From NCBI RefSeq assembly GCF_947623445.1, contig NC_135242.1:22506001-22570000 (forward strand): a stretch of DNA of 64,000 nt, read 5' to 3'. Source of the DNA: Clavelina lepadiformis (lineage: Eukaryota; Chordata; Ascidiacea; Aplousobranchia; Clavelinidae). The position numbers and the translations under genes are program-made. Under the pieces are notes generated by a model, which was not told where the DNA came from, made no database searches, and was given only the letters and a program-made list of their open reading frames with translations. This document shows, piece after piece, positions 35,301 through 64,000 of the stretch; the first letter of the stretch is position 1, and the number at the start of each line of letters is the position of its first letter.

Positions 35301-38300
35301 TCGATGTTCAAATATTTTCCAACGCTCAATTGGCAAATATATGCTTGCACTGAACTCGAATAAGCAATCGGGGTATAATGTCACATATTGCTACTTTTAA
35401 TGAGCAATCAATCATTTGGAATTACAGGAACGTCCATTAGAGCAATACAAGATTCTATGTGCTTACATAGCGCTCGTTCAAAAAGCCATAGTATTTAAAC
35501 AACTCTGAATTCGTTTGCTTTATGATTTTTGGAAGAGATAAGAGATAGATGCGAACCAAAACACGATCACCGGTATTGAAGTTTTGCATTCACTGGGTTG
35601 TATTTGTAATGGAAAATATTATCCTTCGTTTGGATCCGGCAGGAAAAGCAGAATAACTTTTATCGAAAATCTAACGATAAATTACCAGCATTGACATCAC
35701 TATTGGCTATATAACAAGGCAATTAATCGTCACAAGTAGCCTTCTATGACGACATAATGTCCCTGTAATGTTTACCAGTCATAAATTTCTATTTGAAAGT
35801 CCCATTCCAAACTCATAGGGCGTCTCGTTATCTGGCAAACCAAACAAACCCGGACACATTTAACCAAACATTTTACCATTTACCCATTTAATCCTGTAAT
35901 TGCTTTTATGGGCTCAGTTGGTTGGCCGGTTTTATTTTCCCTGCTCTTGAGGTATGAATCTTGAAACTTTTCGAGTTTGTCTTAGATCGTATCCTCAAAC
36001 GTTGTGGTTTTATCGCAGGAAATGGAACGAAATAATCGAGGACATCTTTTCATCTTTATCGATGACAAATGTTTTCTGTAAAATGTGACCGTTACATAGA
36101 AAATTTTGTAAAGTTTTCTATCTCTTAGCCATGACAAGAATGTATATTGCTTTAGAGTGACCGATTTATAAACTCAAATGACATCGGTGTTTACGGTTAA
36201 AAACAATTGTTAAAAGCTATTAAGCATTCGTTAAAACTGCCTATTTATTTAATTAGTTAACTTTACAAAAAGTGTGTCTCTAATTACTTGCGGGTGTAAT
36301 TGTTGCAACTGCAGTTTTGCTTATTTATCTTTGTGCTTTTAAATGGACTTTACGTTTAAACCATGTTGAGCCGAGATCTTATCGACGCAGAAAAATGTAA
36401 GCAACTTTTCCCATTTTTCTTATATTACTGCTCAAAAAAGTCGTAACAATTTCAAATTTACGGCGTTGTTGCCATAATGAAATGGTTCAGCCCAGTTTGC
36501 CGGCGTAGCACAGACCTGACAAACACCGTGTGGCGCCCCCTCGGTGTTCTATGTCAACTTGAAGCAGACAAGATACATGGAAGTTATCGATCTGACCGAA
36601 GTTATGTTGTGCCAGCGATCCCAATATAACTTATTATAATCTGTAACTAGATCGCTAGGGTCAACTTGATGTTACCGAAACCGCAGAGGGCTGACACACA
36701 ACGAAGTTATGGTTTTAAAATAAACAAATGTACCCTGTTACGAAACCATATGCTCAATCACAGACATTTCATAAGTTTCATTCCTCAAAGTTTTTGACAA
36801 TCATCCGAAATTCTTGTCTTAATAAAAAAAAGAAACTTGACTACATTATGCGACTCAAAAAACAAACACTTTCTTTCATATGTTTAAAAAACCCTTGTAC
36901 GATTACAATTACCGTTTTTGTGTCTGTTAAAAGATTTGTTTCATAAAATATTGGAATTGGTAACTTTTGCGAGAGTTCATCCGAGACTTTTATTTCAGTA
37001 GGTCGTCCGGTTTTGTGGGGTTCATTTGTTCACCGGAGCATGCACAGGAGAAAGGGAGGGCAAGTCCGCTTTTCCAACGACCAAACCGCGGAGCTGGAAA
37101 AGAAATTTGACGGACAAAAGTATTTGTCTCCGCCGGAGAGGAAGAAGCTAGCTAAAACTCTGCAACTTTCGGAGCGGCAGGTTTGAAAACTTTAAAACAC
37201 TTTTCACCTTGACTAACAAAGTTCTTTGTGGTTTTCATGTCATTTTATTTGGTGTTTTGGAGCTTTTTCTGCCTTCACATGTGACCAATATATCGTTCTC
37301 GCAAACCGCTTTTCGTTGAAGCTATTTCAAGCTGGCATTAATGGCATTGCCTTAAATACCTATAGCTTTGCTTTTGGGTATCACACATCTCCCAATCAAA
37401 TCGGAAACTGTACGGATGAATAAGTTTCGCATTTTTAGCCGCCGTCTGCCGCGCTTTCGCAATCGAAAAAAATTGAAAATTGCGAAAGCTTTCGAACGAA
37501 GCGATGTGAAATTACGCCATTCCCGCCCAGATGGCTGAGGAAGGGGATGTCACGTGACCCATACTTGCTTCCTTTTCAATCGAGCTGGGATGACAGGCGA
37601 GGCATTATGAGCGCATAGAGTCACATTATTCTACCGATAAACGGCGTTTATTGCGCGAAAAAGAAACCGCACTAGTAGGATAAGTCGACAGCTCCATTCT
37701 CGTTAATCTAACTTTTGTTACGTCATATACGATGATTAGTGCTGCTGAAAATGTAGAGACTCATTTTACGCATTTTACAGGTTTGTTTTAGTTGCTTTGA
37801 TATCGCAAGAAACTGTGGAATGCGCGACAATTTGATACATTTCAGGTGCTTGTTTGCAGCAACTTTCGGTTGCTTTTTGACATCTGCTTTGAAACGTTGG
37901 TGAAACCTGCATTGAAGTTATGTTAAAAAAGTTCTGCGACTCTTGTAACCGTCATGCATAAGACATTTGTTTGAAAAAAAGAAAAATTGATTCTGAATTA
38001 TTATTACCCAAACACGTTTTTCCTTAAAACGCTTTTGTTTTTACGTGTTTACAGCAATTGTAATGGTCGAAAAACAACAAACCCGTAATAAACCGGTTAA
38101 AACCCAGCTGCACAACCGAGGACCAGTTTTCGAAATGATTAATTCATTGGCCGCTAACAAGAGATGCCTATTTCCTGTTATAGAGGCAAAAGGAACGCGC
38201 GAGGTCGCGGATTCTATTGTGGGAAACAAAATATTGGTTTATGTGGAAATTTAGGCTTTGCGTGTGCGACTGGTTCAGCAGCATGTTCGATTCTGGTTTC

Positions 38301-41300
38301 TATTTTTACGATACAAAATGTCTGCTGACTCGAGCTGTAGTACTTCAAATTTTGTTCAAATATTCTCTGCGGTGATTATCGTAAATTCTGCCCGAATTGG
38401 CAGCCAATGCAGCAACCTTGGTGAAATTTGCTTAACCACTTGGCTGGTAGTGGAGCGAGTAATACTCATTTTATGACGACCTTGAAGTCAACATTTAACT
38501 TCATTCGAATGCTACAGAATGACTCATCGTTGATACGTCACGGCGCTGTCAACCAAAACGCGGAAAATTCAATCGCTTTATCAGCTGTTTTGGCGCGATT
38601 TTCAAATTTAAATAACTGCTGTGATGTCTGGCAAGTTTTATTTCGTTTGATGTAGCAGTGACTGTCTCTTGTACAGTTTATACGATGAGTTGAATTAGCG
38701 AGATCGGAAAACATATATGACGTAAAATAATCCCGTCTATTTCGTAACAACTCAATCGAATTCGAACAATATCAGTCTGATTAGACGTTATATAATTTCC
38801 TTATGGCCAGTTGTCAGACGCGTTACGTTAATTTCGTGATAATTCGAACACGATGTGTGATTACAATGTCGGCTAATTAATAAATTCAATGAATCATCTT
38901 TACCCGCATAAAGTAGATTAATAGCGCGTAGGAGCTGCTCGGAAATGATTACATTTTAACAACCCAATGCGGCATGATAGCTGTAACATGGAGACGTATT
39001 AGCCATTATATGCGGATATATTTGATGCCAACAGCCTATACGATATATGGCGTTGCTGAATGCTTTGCAAAGTAAATGTTTTTCGTTGTCATTCATTGCG
39101 CGTATTAGGGTTTGATAGCATTTAATATTGATGATAAGTAATCTACTACTTATTCACATTGAATTTATGACTTGTCTTTGTAATAATTACTCTATCGCTT
39201 TGCTCTATTTTCGTGCGCCACACAAATTTGCGTTTTAAATCAAATCAAAGCCTTTTTAGCAAGAAAAAAATGTAAGTGTTACGTTTCCATTTCATCTTGA
39301 AGTTGGGAATTTTTTTTTTTTGAAACTAAGGCCTTAAAACATTTTACCTTTAACCCTTTCGTAAAAAGTCGAGTCGCTTCCACGCATCCACCAACTAAAA
39401 CGTCACAAATTGGTTTGTAACAAATAAAAAAGAATCGAAAATTTTTACGCAATTACTATAAGAATCATGACTTTCATGCAACAAGTAGATTGGTAGCCGC
39501 CGTTTTATCCCGTTTCTCCGCCAACTTATTTTGGAGTTGAAAGTGTCTCACTCTTATGACATCATAAACCGCCATTTTGTTTGTCGCTCATCCGAGTGTG
39601 ACGTAGGCTTTGGAATTTTATCGGCTTGGTCATGAACATGGCGGGAATCTGTTTAAGTGATAGAATTCCTAATCGATAAAAATCTGAATTTGAACGAAAT
39701 GGGAAAACATTTTGTTTTTTATTACCGCGCAATCGTCGAAGTAAGCACAATCAAAAGTACCAACTCCATCGTCACTGGCCTGCATGGTCTGACAACTGCT
39801 TGCGGAAACGCGTTTACGTGACGTTGGCACTTTTGTCAGATTGAACCTAAGCAAGCACGGCTCAGCTTGCCCTATTTTCACTGTGATTCAAGCACACTCA
39901 CCGTGTTGGACAGTTTGAACCGATGTGAGTTTGCAAACAGTTCTCATATCGGCTGGGCCGGGCGGTGCGCGAATCTTGTTCTAAATTTGGCGGCGAGGAA
40001 ATATCTTTTTCCACTTCCTTCAGCGTGGCCCGTGCAAGTCTGCGTGCGGCTGGTGCTGGAAACCGGTGAGCATCGAGCAGAGAAAAACAGGAAACTGCAA
40101 AGGGCACAGAACACACCGCGATACTGGATCTGGCACGCGACGGGTTCCGGTCCGCACGGGATTGACGCAGGGACCGAGAACAAATCGCGTTCACGAACTC
40201 AAATTTCTTCTCTACGCGCCCGGGCAGAGCTCCTCAGGCCGTAAACAACAGGAAGTGTCTAAAAGTAACCCAGAGTAACTTTCCCAAGTCTTATAAAAGT
40301 TTTTCAAATTTGACCGACAGCAAAAGCATTCGGACTTCGGGCAATCGAAAGCATTCCACAGAATTTTTAAATAACCGTTTCATTTCTACTCTGATTGGTC
40401 TGCAGCGTTCCAAAGGTCAAAGTCAATCGTTTTAATCGATAAACAAAAGGCAACCTAATTGGACAAGTTGGAGATTCTTGTTTTTTTACCAACAATTTAT
40501 CCCATTTTCTTGGTTTTTTAGCGATGTTTGACTAAAAATCTAATATTTAATTTTTGTATTTACTTTTTGGTGTTCTGTATTTGTAATGCGCCTCCTACTT
40601 TACTTCGCGCTTGTAATCGAATGTGTTGTTACAATTTAGGTCAAAACCTGGTTTCAGAACCGCAGAGCGAAATGGCGGCGCTTGAAACAGGACGGAGGAG
40701 AGGGCGATAAAGACGGAGAAAATGCGGATCAAAGCAAAGACGAGAAGAGACGGAAGAAAGAGGAGACGGATGAAGATAACGTCTCCGCAGATGATGAAGC
40801 CTCTTCTTCCCCGCTACGCAGCAGTGAAAAGGCGGAAAAGGATGGAAATGCGGATGAAGGATCGACAAAAGATTCTGTTGGGAGCTGCAACAACGGACAA
40901 AATGACTTTTCAATGCAGAAACCGGCCCCTCAGAGCGATCCCTACTCACCCAATAATCCGTCTTCTTATAACGGTTTGCCTGGCTCTGCCCACGAGTCCG
41001 AATCCTCCCTGGTTCTTGGGCCGCAAGTGCAAAGCGCCGCTTACCATGGCCCCAATAATTCTTACCCTAAAGTACACCCCATGTCCTCGCTCGGGCAACA
41101 CTATTACACCAACCAGATGCCTCTTATGCCACAGCCTTATCATCCTGCCCCATATCAACCGAGCCAAGAGTACCACTCATCCATACTTTCGCCCCATTTA
41201 AGCCAGCCCCTTTCGTCATCAATGAGCGCTCCGACCCAGTACGAACCTTACGCCACTTCCCACATCAATCCTGCAATCGGTCATCATCCCATTTTATCAT

Positions 41301-41338
41301 CGTCCAATTGTCTAGCCGTAGAAAACGGGCAGCAGTGA
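32341..41338 (+). CDS. HHEX: Hhex homeobox transcription factor, 3 exons
   Basis: This is a homeodomain repressor of the Hex family, used in chordates for anterior endoderm and blood/endothelial patterning. Exons: 32341-33064, 36999-37180, 40640-41338, in phase, giving 534 aa. This is about twice the vertebrate length (around 270) because of long Pro/Ser/Asn-rich flanks. Near the N-terminus is HQPTPFYIDNILAP, which contains the Eh1-type Groucho-binding motif FYIDNIL typical of Hex. Exon 2 carries RPVLWGSFVHRSMHRRKGG then QVRFSNDQTAELEKKF and LSPPERKKLAKTLQLSERQ. Exon 3 opens with VKTWFQNRRAKWRRLKQ, so helix 3 has Gln50 and Asn51. The homeodomain spans roughly residues 258-317 and is followed by an acidic/basic stretch. 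The intron inside the homeodomain before VKTWF is a conserved Hex feature. The first true Met is at 32341. Confidence 0.96.
33065..36998 (+). other. Hhex intron 1 (3.9 kb)
   Basis: This is a long AT-rich intron with no coding exon seen. It contains a CTCF-like site inside a short inverted repeat at 36524-36548. Long first introns of developmental regulators often carry enhancers; nothing else specific stands out. Confidence 0.55.
36524..36548. promoter_or_regulatory. CTCF-like core within an ACACCG/CGGTGT inverted repeat
   Basis: Read on the minus strand, the block gives ACACCGAGGGGGCGCCACA, close to the CTCF core (AGGGGGCGC). The flanking hexamers ACACCG (36524-36529) and CGGTGT (36543-36548) are perfect inverted repeats. 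Binding is not shown by sequence alone. Confidence 0.3.
37453..37489. repeat. 11-bp perfect inverted repeat (hairpin) in Hhex intron 2
   Basis: GCTTTCGCAAT at 37453-37463 and ATTGCGAAAGC at 37479-37489 are exact reverse complements separated by 15 A-rich bases. Confidence 0.8.
37549..37558. promoter_or_regulatory. GTCACGTGAC palindrome (CLEAR/E-box type)
   Basis: This is a perfect 10-bp palindrome matching the extended E-box bound by TFEB/MITF/USF-type bHLH-Zip factors. It lies about 60 bp after the hairpin and near TTCCCGCC, an E2F-like string, at about 37530. Confidence 0.4.
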
Positions 41339-41999
41339 TAATCAGATCGAACATAAACGTTTCATGTTTTGAGAAGGAAAACCTTTCAACCATAATCCAG
41401 ATTGTTATTGTACCAAATTTGGTTTTACATTCTTAACAATTGCTCTTAAACGATAAAAAGCGTTTGCTATATGCTTTGAGCTACACAAGCAACAAGCTTT
41501 TTTGTCTTTTGGTGCACTGCTGCTACTAGTTCAATTCATCTATAGAGACACAAGAAACACTTTTTATTGTATTTTTATCCAATTGTATTCTTCACAATAC
41601 ATTGTGCAAATCTTCACACACATGAAGCATTCTTCAAATTATTTACCTTGCCTGTACAAAATGGACATAATATAGTCGCCAGTGATGTTATTCTTTCTTC
41701 TTTGTTTGTTTTTAAAAGAAGTGTGCTCTTTTGTATTTTCCGTTGCATTTTATTCAACATATTTCATGAAAGGGTAGCAACTTTTTTACTGTTTTTTTTT
41801 AAATCGTAATAATTTTTAAATCGTCATAATTTGACAACAATAAGTTAAAACATGTTAAAATTAGCTCTAACTCGACTCGAAAAGGAGTCTTTATGGTGCC
41901 ACAGACATTTTCAAATGATTATTATTAGATGTCTGCTGAAGGTGCTGCCATAATTATTTTGTAAGATGACGTTTTGTACATTGTGCTGAAAAGATATCA

Positions 42000-42005
42000 A
42001 ATAAA
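42000..42005 (+). promoter_or_regulatory. AATAAA poly(A) signal, candidate for Hhex
   Basis: This canonical hexamer lies about 660 bp after the Hhex stop, followed by an A-rich stretch. Other AT-rich variants nearby could also be used. Confidence 0.4.
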
Positions 42006-42578
42006 AAAAGAAGTTAAATGTTAATTGCACTCTAGTGAACAATTAGGCCCTTACACCCGCATTTATACCGCGTCTAAAGAGGCCACATGCTGTAAGTATA
42101 CATTTTCACCCAAATACTTTCTCTTGTGCACTTGTAGATAGTAGCGTTACGAAAATTGAAGATGATACCTTAGGTTAGCTGTGTTATTGGGAATATTCTA
42201 ACACAGCTATTAAAGTATAGGGAAGGCACTTTTCCGAATTAAAGCTTTCAAGATATGGTTTTATAACAATTATGAGCATGACCTTTTAAAAAGAACAGCT
42301 TACGCCAATGACGATACATCGTATGACAAATCACTCAAATATGAGGCCGCGACAGCGTCACTTAGTGTTTAATAAATTGATGATTTCGATTCGCTTGGTG
42401 ACAACTGCCAACACCAAAACCGGTGGAATTAGTCATGCTTCAGCTATTACCAATTACGGCGGAAAATAGTTTTATATACTGACAGTTTATCACCAATACA
42501 AACAAAACACGCTGTTTGAAATGTAACGTATATGGTGATATGGAGTATTAACATATTTTTATTCCATATATACAAATA

Positions 42579-42600
42579 TAATAATAATAATAATTATAAT
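42579..42600. repeat. AT-rich trinucleotide microsatellite
   Basis: About six AATAAT-type units are followed by related ATTATAATAATT sequence. Confidence 0.7.
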
Positions 42601-43973
42601 AATTTTATATAATAATATACCATACAGCATACGAATACACTTTTGTACGATTCGTATTTTAATTGTTTGATCTCCGAATCAAACCAAGTGATTGGTTTTT
42701 GTTCTCTAAGAAAAACGCTTGCAACTGTTCATATGTACGTCATATCCATAAAAACAGTTCCAATGCGTCAGCCCTCTAACATCGAGGTTTTAACACGAAA
42801 AGCCGTTTTCAAATGGAAAGGTACAACCAGAGGCCTTTGGCTGATTTTTTGTTCGTTTCTAAACTTGATCAAAAATAAACAAACAGCAAAGATCTTCGAA
42901 TCACGATTTAACTTCTTCAGTTTGTGTTAATAAAGTGACGTCATAAAAAGCTAATTTCTGCTTTGTGTGATGGCGGTAATGACTAAGTTTTAGGTCAGAA
43001 TTCGTTTCTTTGATTTTAATGTGAATACGGAGCATTTTAAAAGCATTTTTGCTTGAAAACCTTGGTGGAACAGAATTCCACCCAAGAAAGATTGTAACCA
43101 GACATTTAAATGAAGTAATTAGCATTTACATAACCTACAACTACGCTTAATCGTGGAGATGGTGAGTCGCCTTTTTAAAGGTAAAATATAAAGTTAAACT
43201 GTTTTTGAATAAAATACGCTTTCTTAAGAGGCACTTTTTCTCGTATTTTTTTCTCATAAGAAATCAGGTTTCTCAGCAGATTCGGTTTTACCTCACGTAT
43301 TTCGTGACGTAATTGCGCATCAGTTTACGATAGCCAACGATGATTATTGAGTAATTAAGGATTTAATTTTCCCTTTTTCGACCCACGCTAACAAAACATT
43401 TTCAGCTGAGATTGGGAATTTAGACTCGGCGTATTAACTGCTGTTGTTTATTCATCAAGACTACGGATGAATACAGGTGTATAGATAGGCTAAAAGTAAT
43501 TTTGAAAAGGTTTTCAAAAATTAAGTAAAGTATAAACTTACAACTAATGGAAACAAAAATGTTAAGCAAGCAATACAAACATAACGAACAACAGGGCAGA
43601 TAGTCATAGTATATATCGTTATATCACATATAGTTATCCAGGAAAGCTGCTTCTATTACCTTGTGATGAAAGTTTGAAAAATTTGCCTCGATTTTATAGA
43701 AATATATATTTTAAAAGCATATGAAATATATGCATACTTCAACCTCTGATATTATAGCTTTATTCTTGGCTTTCCTTGTTAGAAATGCTAATTACTTACT
43801 TTGACGTACTTTACAACGGCAATGTCCAATTACTTAAATATTTTATGATTTATTTTTACTGTATTTTGAATGTTTTCAGATAATTTAAGCAAGTTTAAGT
43901 AGCATTGCCTTCTTTTACAAAGTTCGTGAAAGCGAAAATTCCATCCAACTTCCCAAGTTACCAATAGTCCTTT

Positions 43974-61792
<17,819 letters not shown>

Positions 61793-61926
61793 TTGTTGCC
61801 TATTATATTCCACGTATTTTTCTCTGTGTTGTTTTCCTGCATCATGCGTATTAAACCTTTTATTTATTGAAGTCCATTACATGAACGAATTGTCAACATT
61901 ACATTGGGGCTACTGGTTAAGCCTCA

Positions 61927-61932
61927 AATAAA
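61927..61932 (+). promoter_or_regulatory. AATAAA poly(A) signal, GH9-EGF gene
   Basis: This canonical hexamer lies 135 bp after the stop at 61792. Confidence 0.65.
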
Positions 61933-63440
61933 ATTGAAATATCAATATACACCTTTTTATAGAAGCTTATAAGTCTAATTGTCAAGTATGTACAAGGTAA
62001 CACCGTAATCGTAATAAGGATCAATTGTGTAGAAGGTAGCGTACCCTTCTGCGTATGGTTACGCAAATGTCATATCTTATGAAACAGTGCGATTGTTTTA
62101 TTTAACTCTGTTCGCTGGTAGAAATGCGAGCTTATAAAACGTGAAAGCGATGGGAGTTAAAATGTTTGACAAGAAAAACGCAGCAATTCGTAACCGGTGC
62201 GAACAATGTGAGACACATATAGCGAAAGCTGACACATTGAGATATAGATAAATAATAATTAATTAATCAGTGTTAAAGTTAAGAAGCGGGCATTTCCAAT
62301 AAAGACTTCTTATAAGCATAAAAGCCGGAAAACAACCTGGAAACATAGGTTACTAAAAGAAATGTTTACATGAAGTTATTCAGAGCAAGTTTCCAAATAT
62401 CAAACGACAGTTGAAGTGTTTATCAAAAAACAAATTCATAAACTTCAATCAATTACTAGAAAACACTTTTGCTAGAAATGATGTAATGGTATTAAAAAAT
62501 ACCACCCTGGACGTTACAGGTCAAGTTTTGACATCAACAAAAGATTTGTGGTGTAAAAATTTGCAGGGAACCTAATTTATAACAATCTCTGTTCCAAACT
62601 GTGAATACAATTCCTGGATAATGACCAACAGAGCCCCATCACTAGTTCACTATGACTCAAAAATTCGGATTTTAAGGTTTCAAGTTGGAAACCTAAATGA
62701 CCAAATGTGTGTCATAAACTTTTAAGAAGCTTTTGGTTTACCGAATTGTGACGTCATTGGGGGGAAGGCATGACCACGTCAACAAAATTCTTTTATGAAA
62801 GAAATACTGCATTTATTATTTATTTGTTTCGTCAAATATTTAACGTTTCTTATGCGTATATACAGTAATAAGCAATGAAATGTCAGATAGTTGTCGTCAT
62901 TGTATTCGTTTCAACTATCGTATACATACGTTATTTCCGCTTGAGTTAACCGGCATCCGACAGCTAACACGTTAAATGAGATCGCGGCTCCACAGTCCAC
63001 ACAGACTGCCAAGCATTGCCACTGCATGCAATGAATCATGTCGGTTTTGCCTTTGCTGCCGATAGTGTTGGGTTGCTGTAACAGTCTATAGCTGAAAAGG
63101 TAAAGTAAACAGATGCTGCTTGGTACGTATTACAATCATGTCGTATTAGGGAAAGTAGTTTAGCCAGATCGGCAGCTAGGCTACGGGCTGCTGAATCAAA
63201 AAAGCTGTGTGCAATGATAAAGATTGACTAGGAAGTTATTAGTTTAACTATGCGGTTTACTAATGTCAATTTAATCTGTAACCGGATAAACTGGTCTTCG
63301 CGTAAATACGACCGAACGAACATAGATCGAAAAATGACAATGAAATTTTGCTGATCGTTTAAAGTTTAGACGTCATTGCATTGTTTGTTTTTGACCAGTG
63401 TTTTTTTAACCTGGAAGTTAATTTAAGAAAAGTTTCCGAA
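61933..63440. other. Intergenic region before the transporter gene
   Basis: This is about 1.5 kb with no supported gene. The last part should hold the promoter and leader of the gene starting at 63441. One TGACGTCA palindrome lies at 62759-62766. Confidence 0.55.
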
Positions 63441-63621
63441 ATGGGTTTAGCGAACGTAGCTTGGTTAGTGCTGTTGTCTGCTGCATATGCCGGCGGTCTC
63501 TGGGCTGCGGCCATAAGATGTTACTCCACTTTGTACCAACCTCTGATGTTCGAATTCGACTTAAAGTACGGGGACATGTCCTGGTTAAACGGTTTTTTTC
63601 AAGGTGGTTACGGACTTGGAA
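63441..63621 (+). CDS. First coding exon of a probable MFS/monocarboxylate-type transporter, partial
   Basis: An ATG at 63441 opens 60 codons ending at a clean GTAAGT donor after 63621 (phase 1). The peptide has a first membrane helix (WLVLLSAAYAGGLWAAAIRC) followed by a YSTLYQPLMFEFDLKYGDMS-type loop and WLNGFFQGGYGLG at the start of helix 2. The aromatic loop and the xSWLNG beginning of helix 2 resemble the SLC16 monocarboxylate transporter group of the major facilitator superfamily. Only this exon is inside the window, so family placement is tentative and no substrate can be named. The following exon is not seen before 64000. Confidence 0.5.
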
Positions 63622-64000
63622 GTAAGTTGCCGCAATGCCAACCCACGGACCGCATGCGACTCATCCAGTTGAGCAATTTGTGGGCTGCGGTTACGTGGTC
63701 TTCGTGGTTACATAAGCCAACTAATATAAACTGCTCGTTGTCGAAAATACCATAGTTGGTGAAAATTGACCGAAAACGTTTTCATCTTGAAATGCAATGA
63801 TTGAGCTGGCCTGCCACTCAAACGGCTTTCATTTAAAAAATGACGTAATTTTTGGTCAAATTAACTGTTTGTTTTTATAGCTGGTTTATACATATATCTT
63901 TTGATTGATAATTCACCATGTAACAAAAATTTAGTTGTGACGATTTTTTAATATTTTCTGAAACATATTACTGAGTAAAACATATTTCTGGCAATTTTTT
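63622..64000 (+). other. Intron of the transporter gene, running off the window
   Basis: The sequence after the GTAAGT donor is AT-rich with no acceptor-bounded exon that continues the frame. Confidence 0.5.

Larger units (their letters stand above)
37181..40639 (+). other. Hhex intron 2 (3.5 kb)
   Basis: This intron splits the homeodomain. It contains a GC-richer island at about 37430-37640 with an 11-bp inverted repeat and a GTCACGTGAC palindrome, and another GC-rich block at about 39940-40250 that is open on both strands. No supported coding exon was found. Confidence 0.55.
41339..43973. other. Hhex 3' UTR and intergenic region before the GH9-EGF gene
   Basis: This is 2.6 kb with no supported gene. 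AATAAA signals lie at 42000-42005, a candidate Hhex end, and an ATA/AAT trinucleotide repeat at about 42579-42600. The last few hundred bases should contain the promoter or leader of the gene starting at 43974. Confidence 0.55.

Noticed and set aside
39867..40244. 125-codon plus-strand frame before Hhex exon 3
   Set aside because: No recognisable domain, no convincing acceptor/donor pair, and overlapping open frames on the other strand; it looks like a by-product of GC-rich composition.
42643..42930. 95-codon frame downstream of Hhex
   Set aside because: AT-rich composition, no domain, no splice support, and it begins in a microsatellite-rich stretch.

Overview
The window is nuclear DNA from an animal, and the best fit is an ascidian tunicate close to Ciona. 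It is AT-rich and has short introns with ordinary GT-AG junctions. It carries clear metazoan orthologues (RERE/atrophin, DPAGT1, Hhex) and a glycosyl-hydrolase-family-9 (GH9) cellulase fold joined to cellulose-binding-type, FN3 and EGF modules. Several start codons sit just after splice acceptors, as expected where spliced-leader trans-splicing operates. Species is inference. Exon borders below were placed by hand from splice consensus and reading phase; every junction listed keeps frame.

Layout: (1) 760-15305, plus strand, a complete 29-exon RERE/atrophin co-repressor gene (about 1391 aa; BAH, ELM2, SANT, GATA-type finger, atrophin tail). (2) 18551-18709, a possible 52-aa ORF with its own poly(A) signal, ending 90 bp before (3) DPAGT1, 18799-21231, five exons, 404 aa, the enzyme of the first step of N-glycan assembly. 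(4) 22235-24677, minus strand, convergent with DPAGT1: a six-exon gene for a 345-aa protein whose C-terminal half is an extremely regular coiled coil. (5) 24.7-32.3 kb, mostly non-coding and probably regulatory. (6) 32341-41338, plus strand, Hhex homeobox gene in three exons with two long introns (3.9 and 3.5 kb) holding candidate control elements. (7) 43974-61792, plus strand, a 44-exon gene for a predicted secreted protein of about 2158 aa: signal peptide, CBM2-type module, GH9 domain, EGF, two more CBM2-like modules, Pro/Thr linker, two FN3 domains and 21 further EGF-like domains. (8) 63441-63621, first coding exon of a probable MFS/monocarboxylate-type transporter that continues beyond the window.

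The most striking object is gene 7. Its GH9 domain keeps the fold-defining motifs, but the catalytic acid Glu is replaced by Gln and one of the two catalytic-site Asp residues by Ile. It therefore looks like a cellulase turned into a cellulose-binding or structural matrix protein. That would make sense in an animal that makes a cellulose tunic. The role is inference. The 3' end of the gene has grown by tandem duplication of a three-exon EGF module, one copy nearly identical to another.

Other signals: the palindrome TGACGTCA occurs at least 17 times across the window, far above chance; three small candidate transposon types are present; and Hhex has clustered TCF-like sites upstream and a palindrome/E-box island in intron 2. 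No tRNA, rRNA or CRISPR array was seen.
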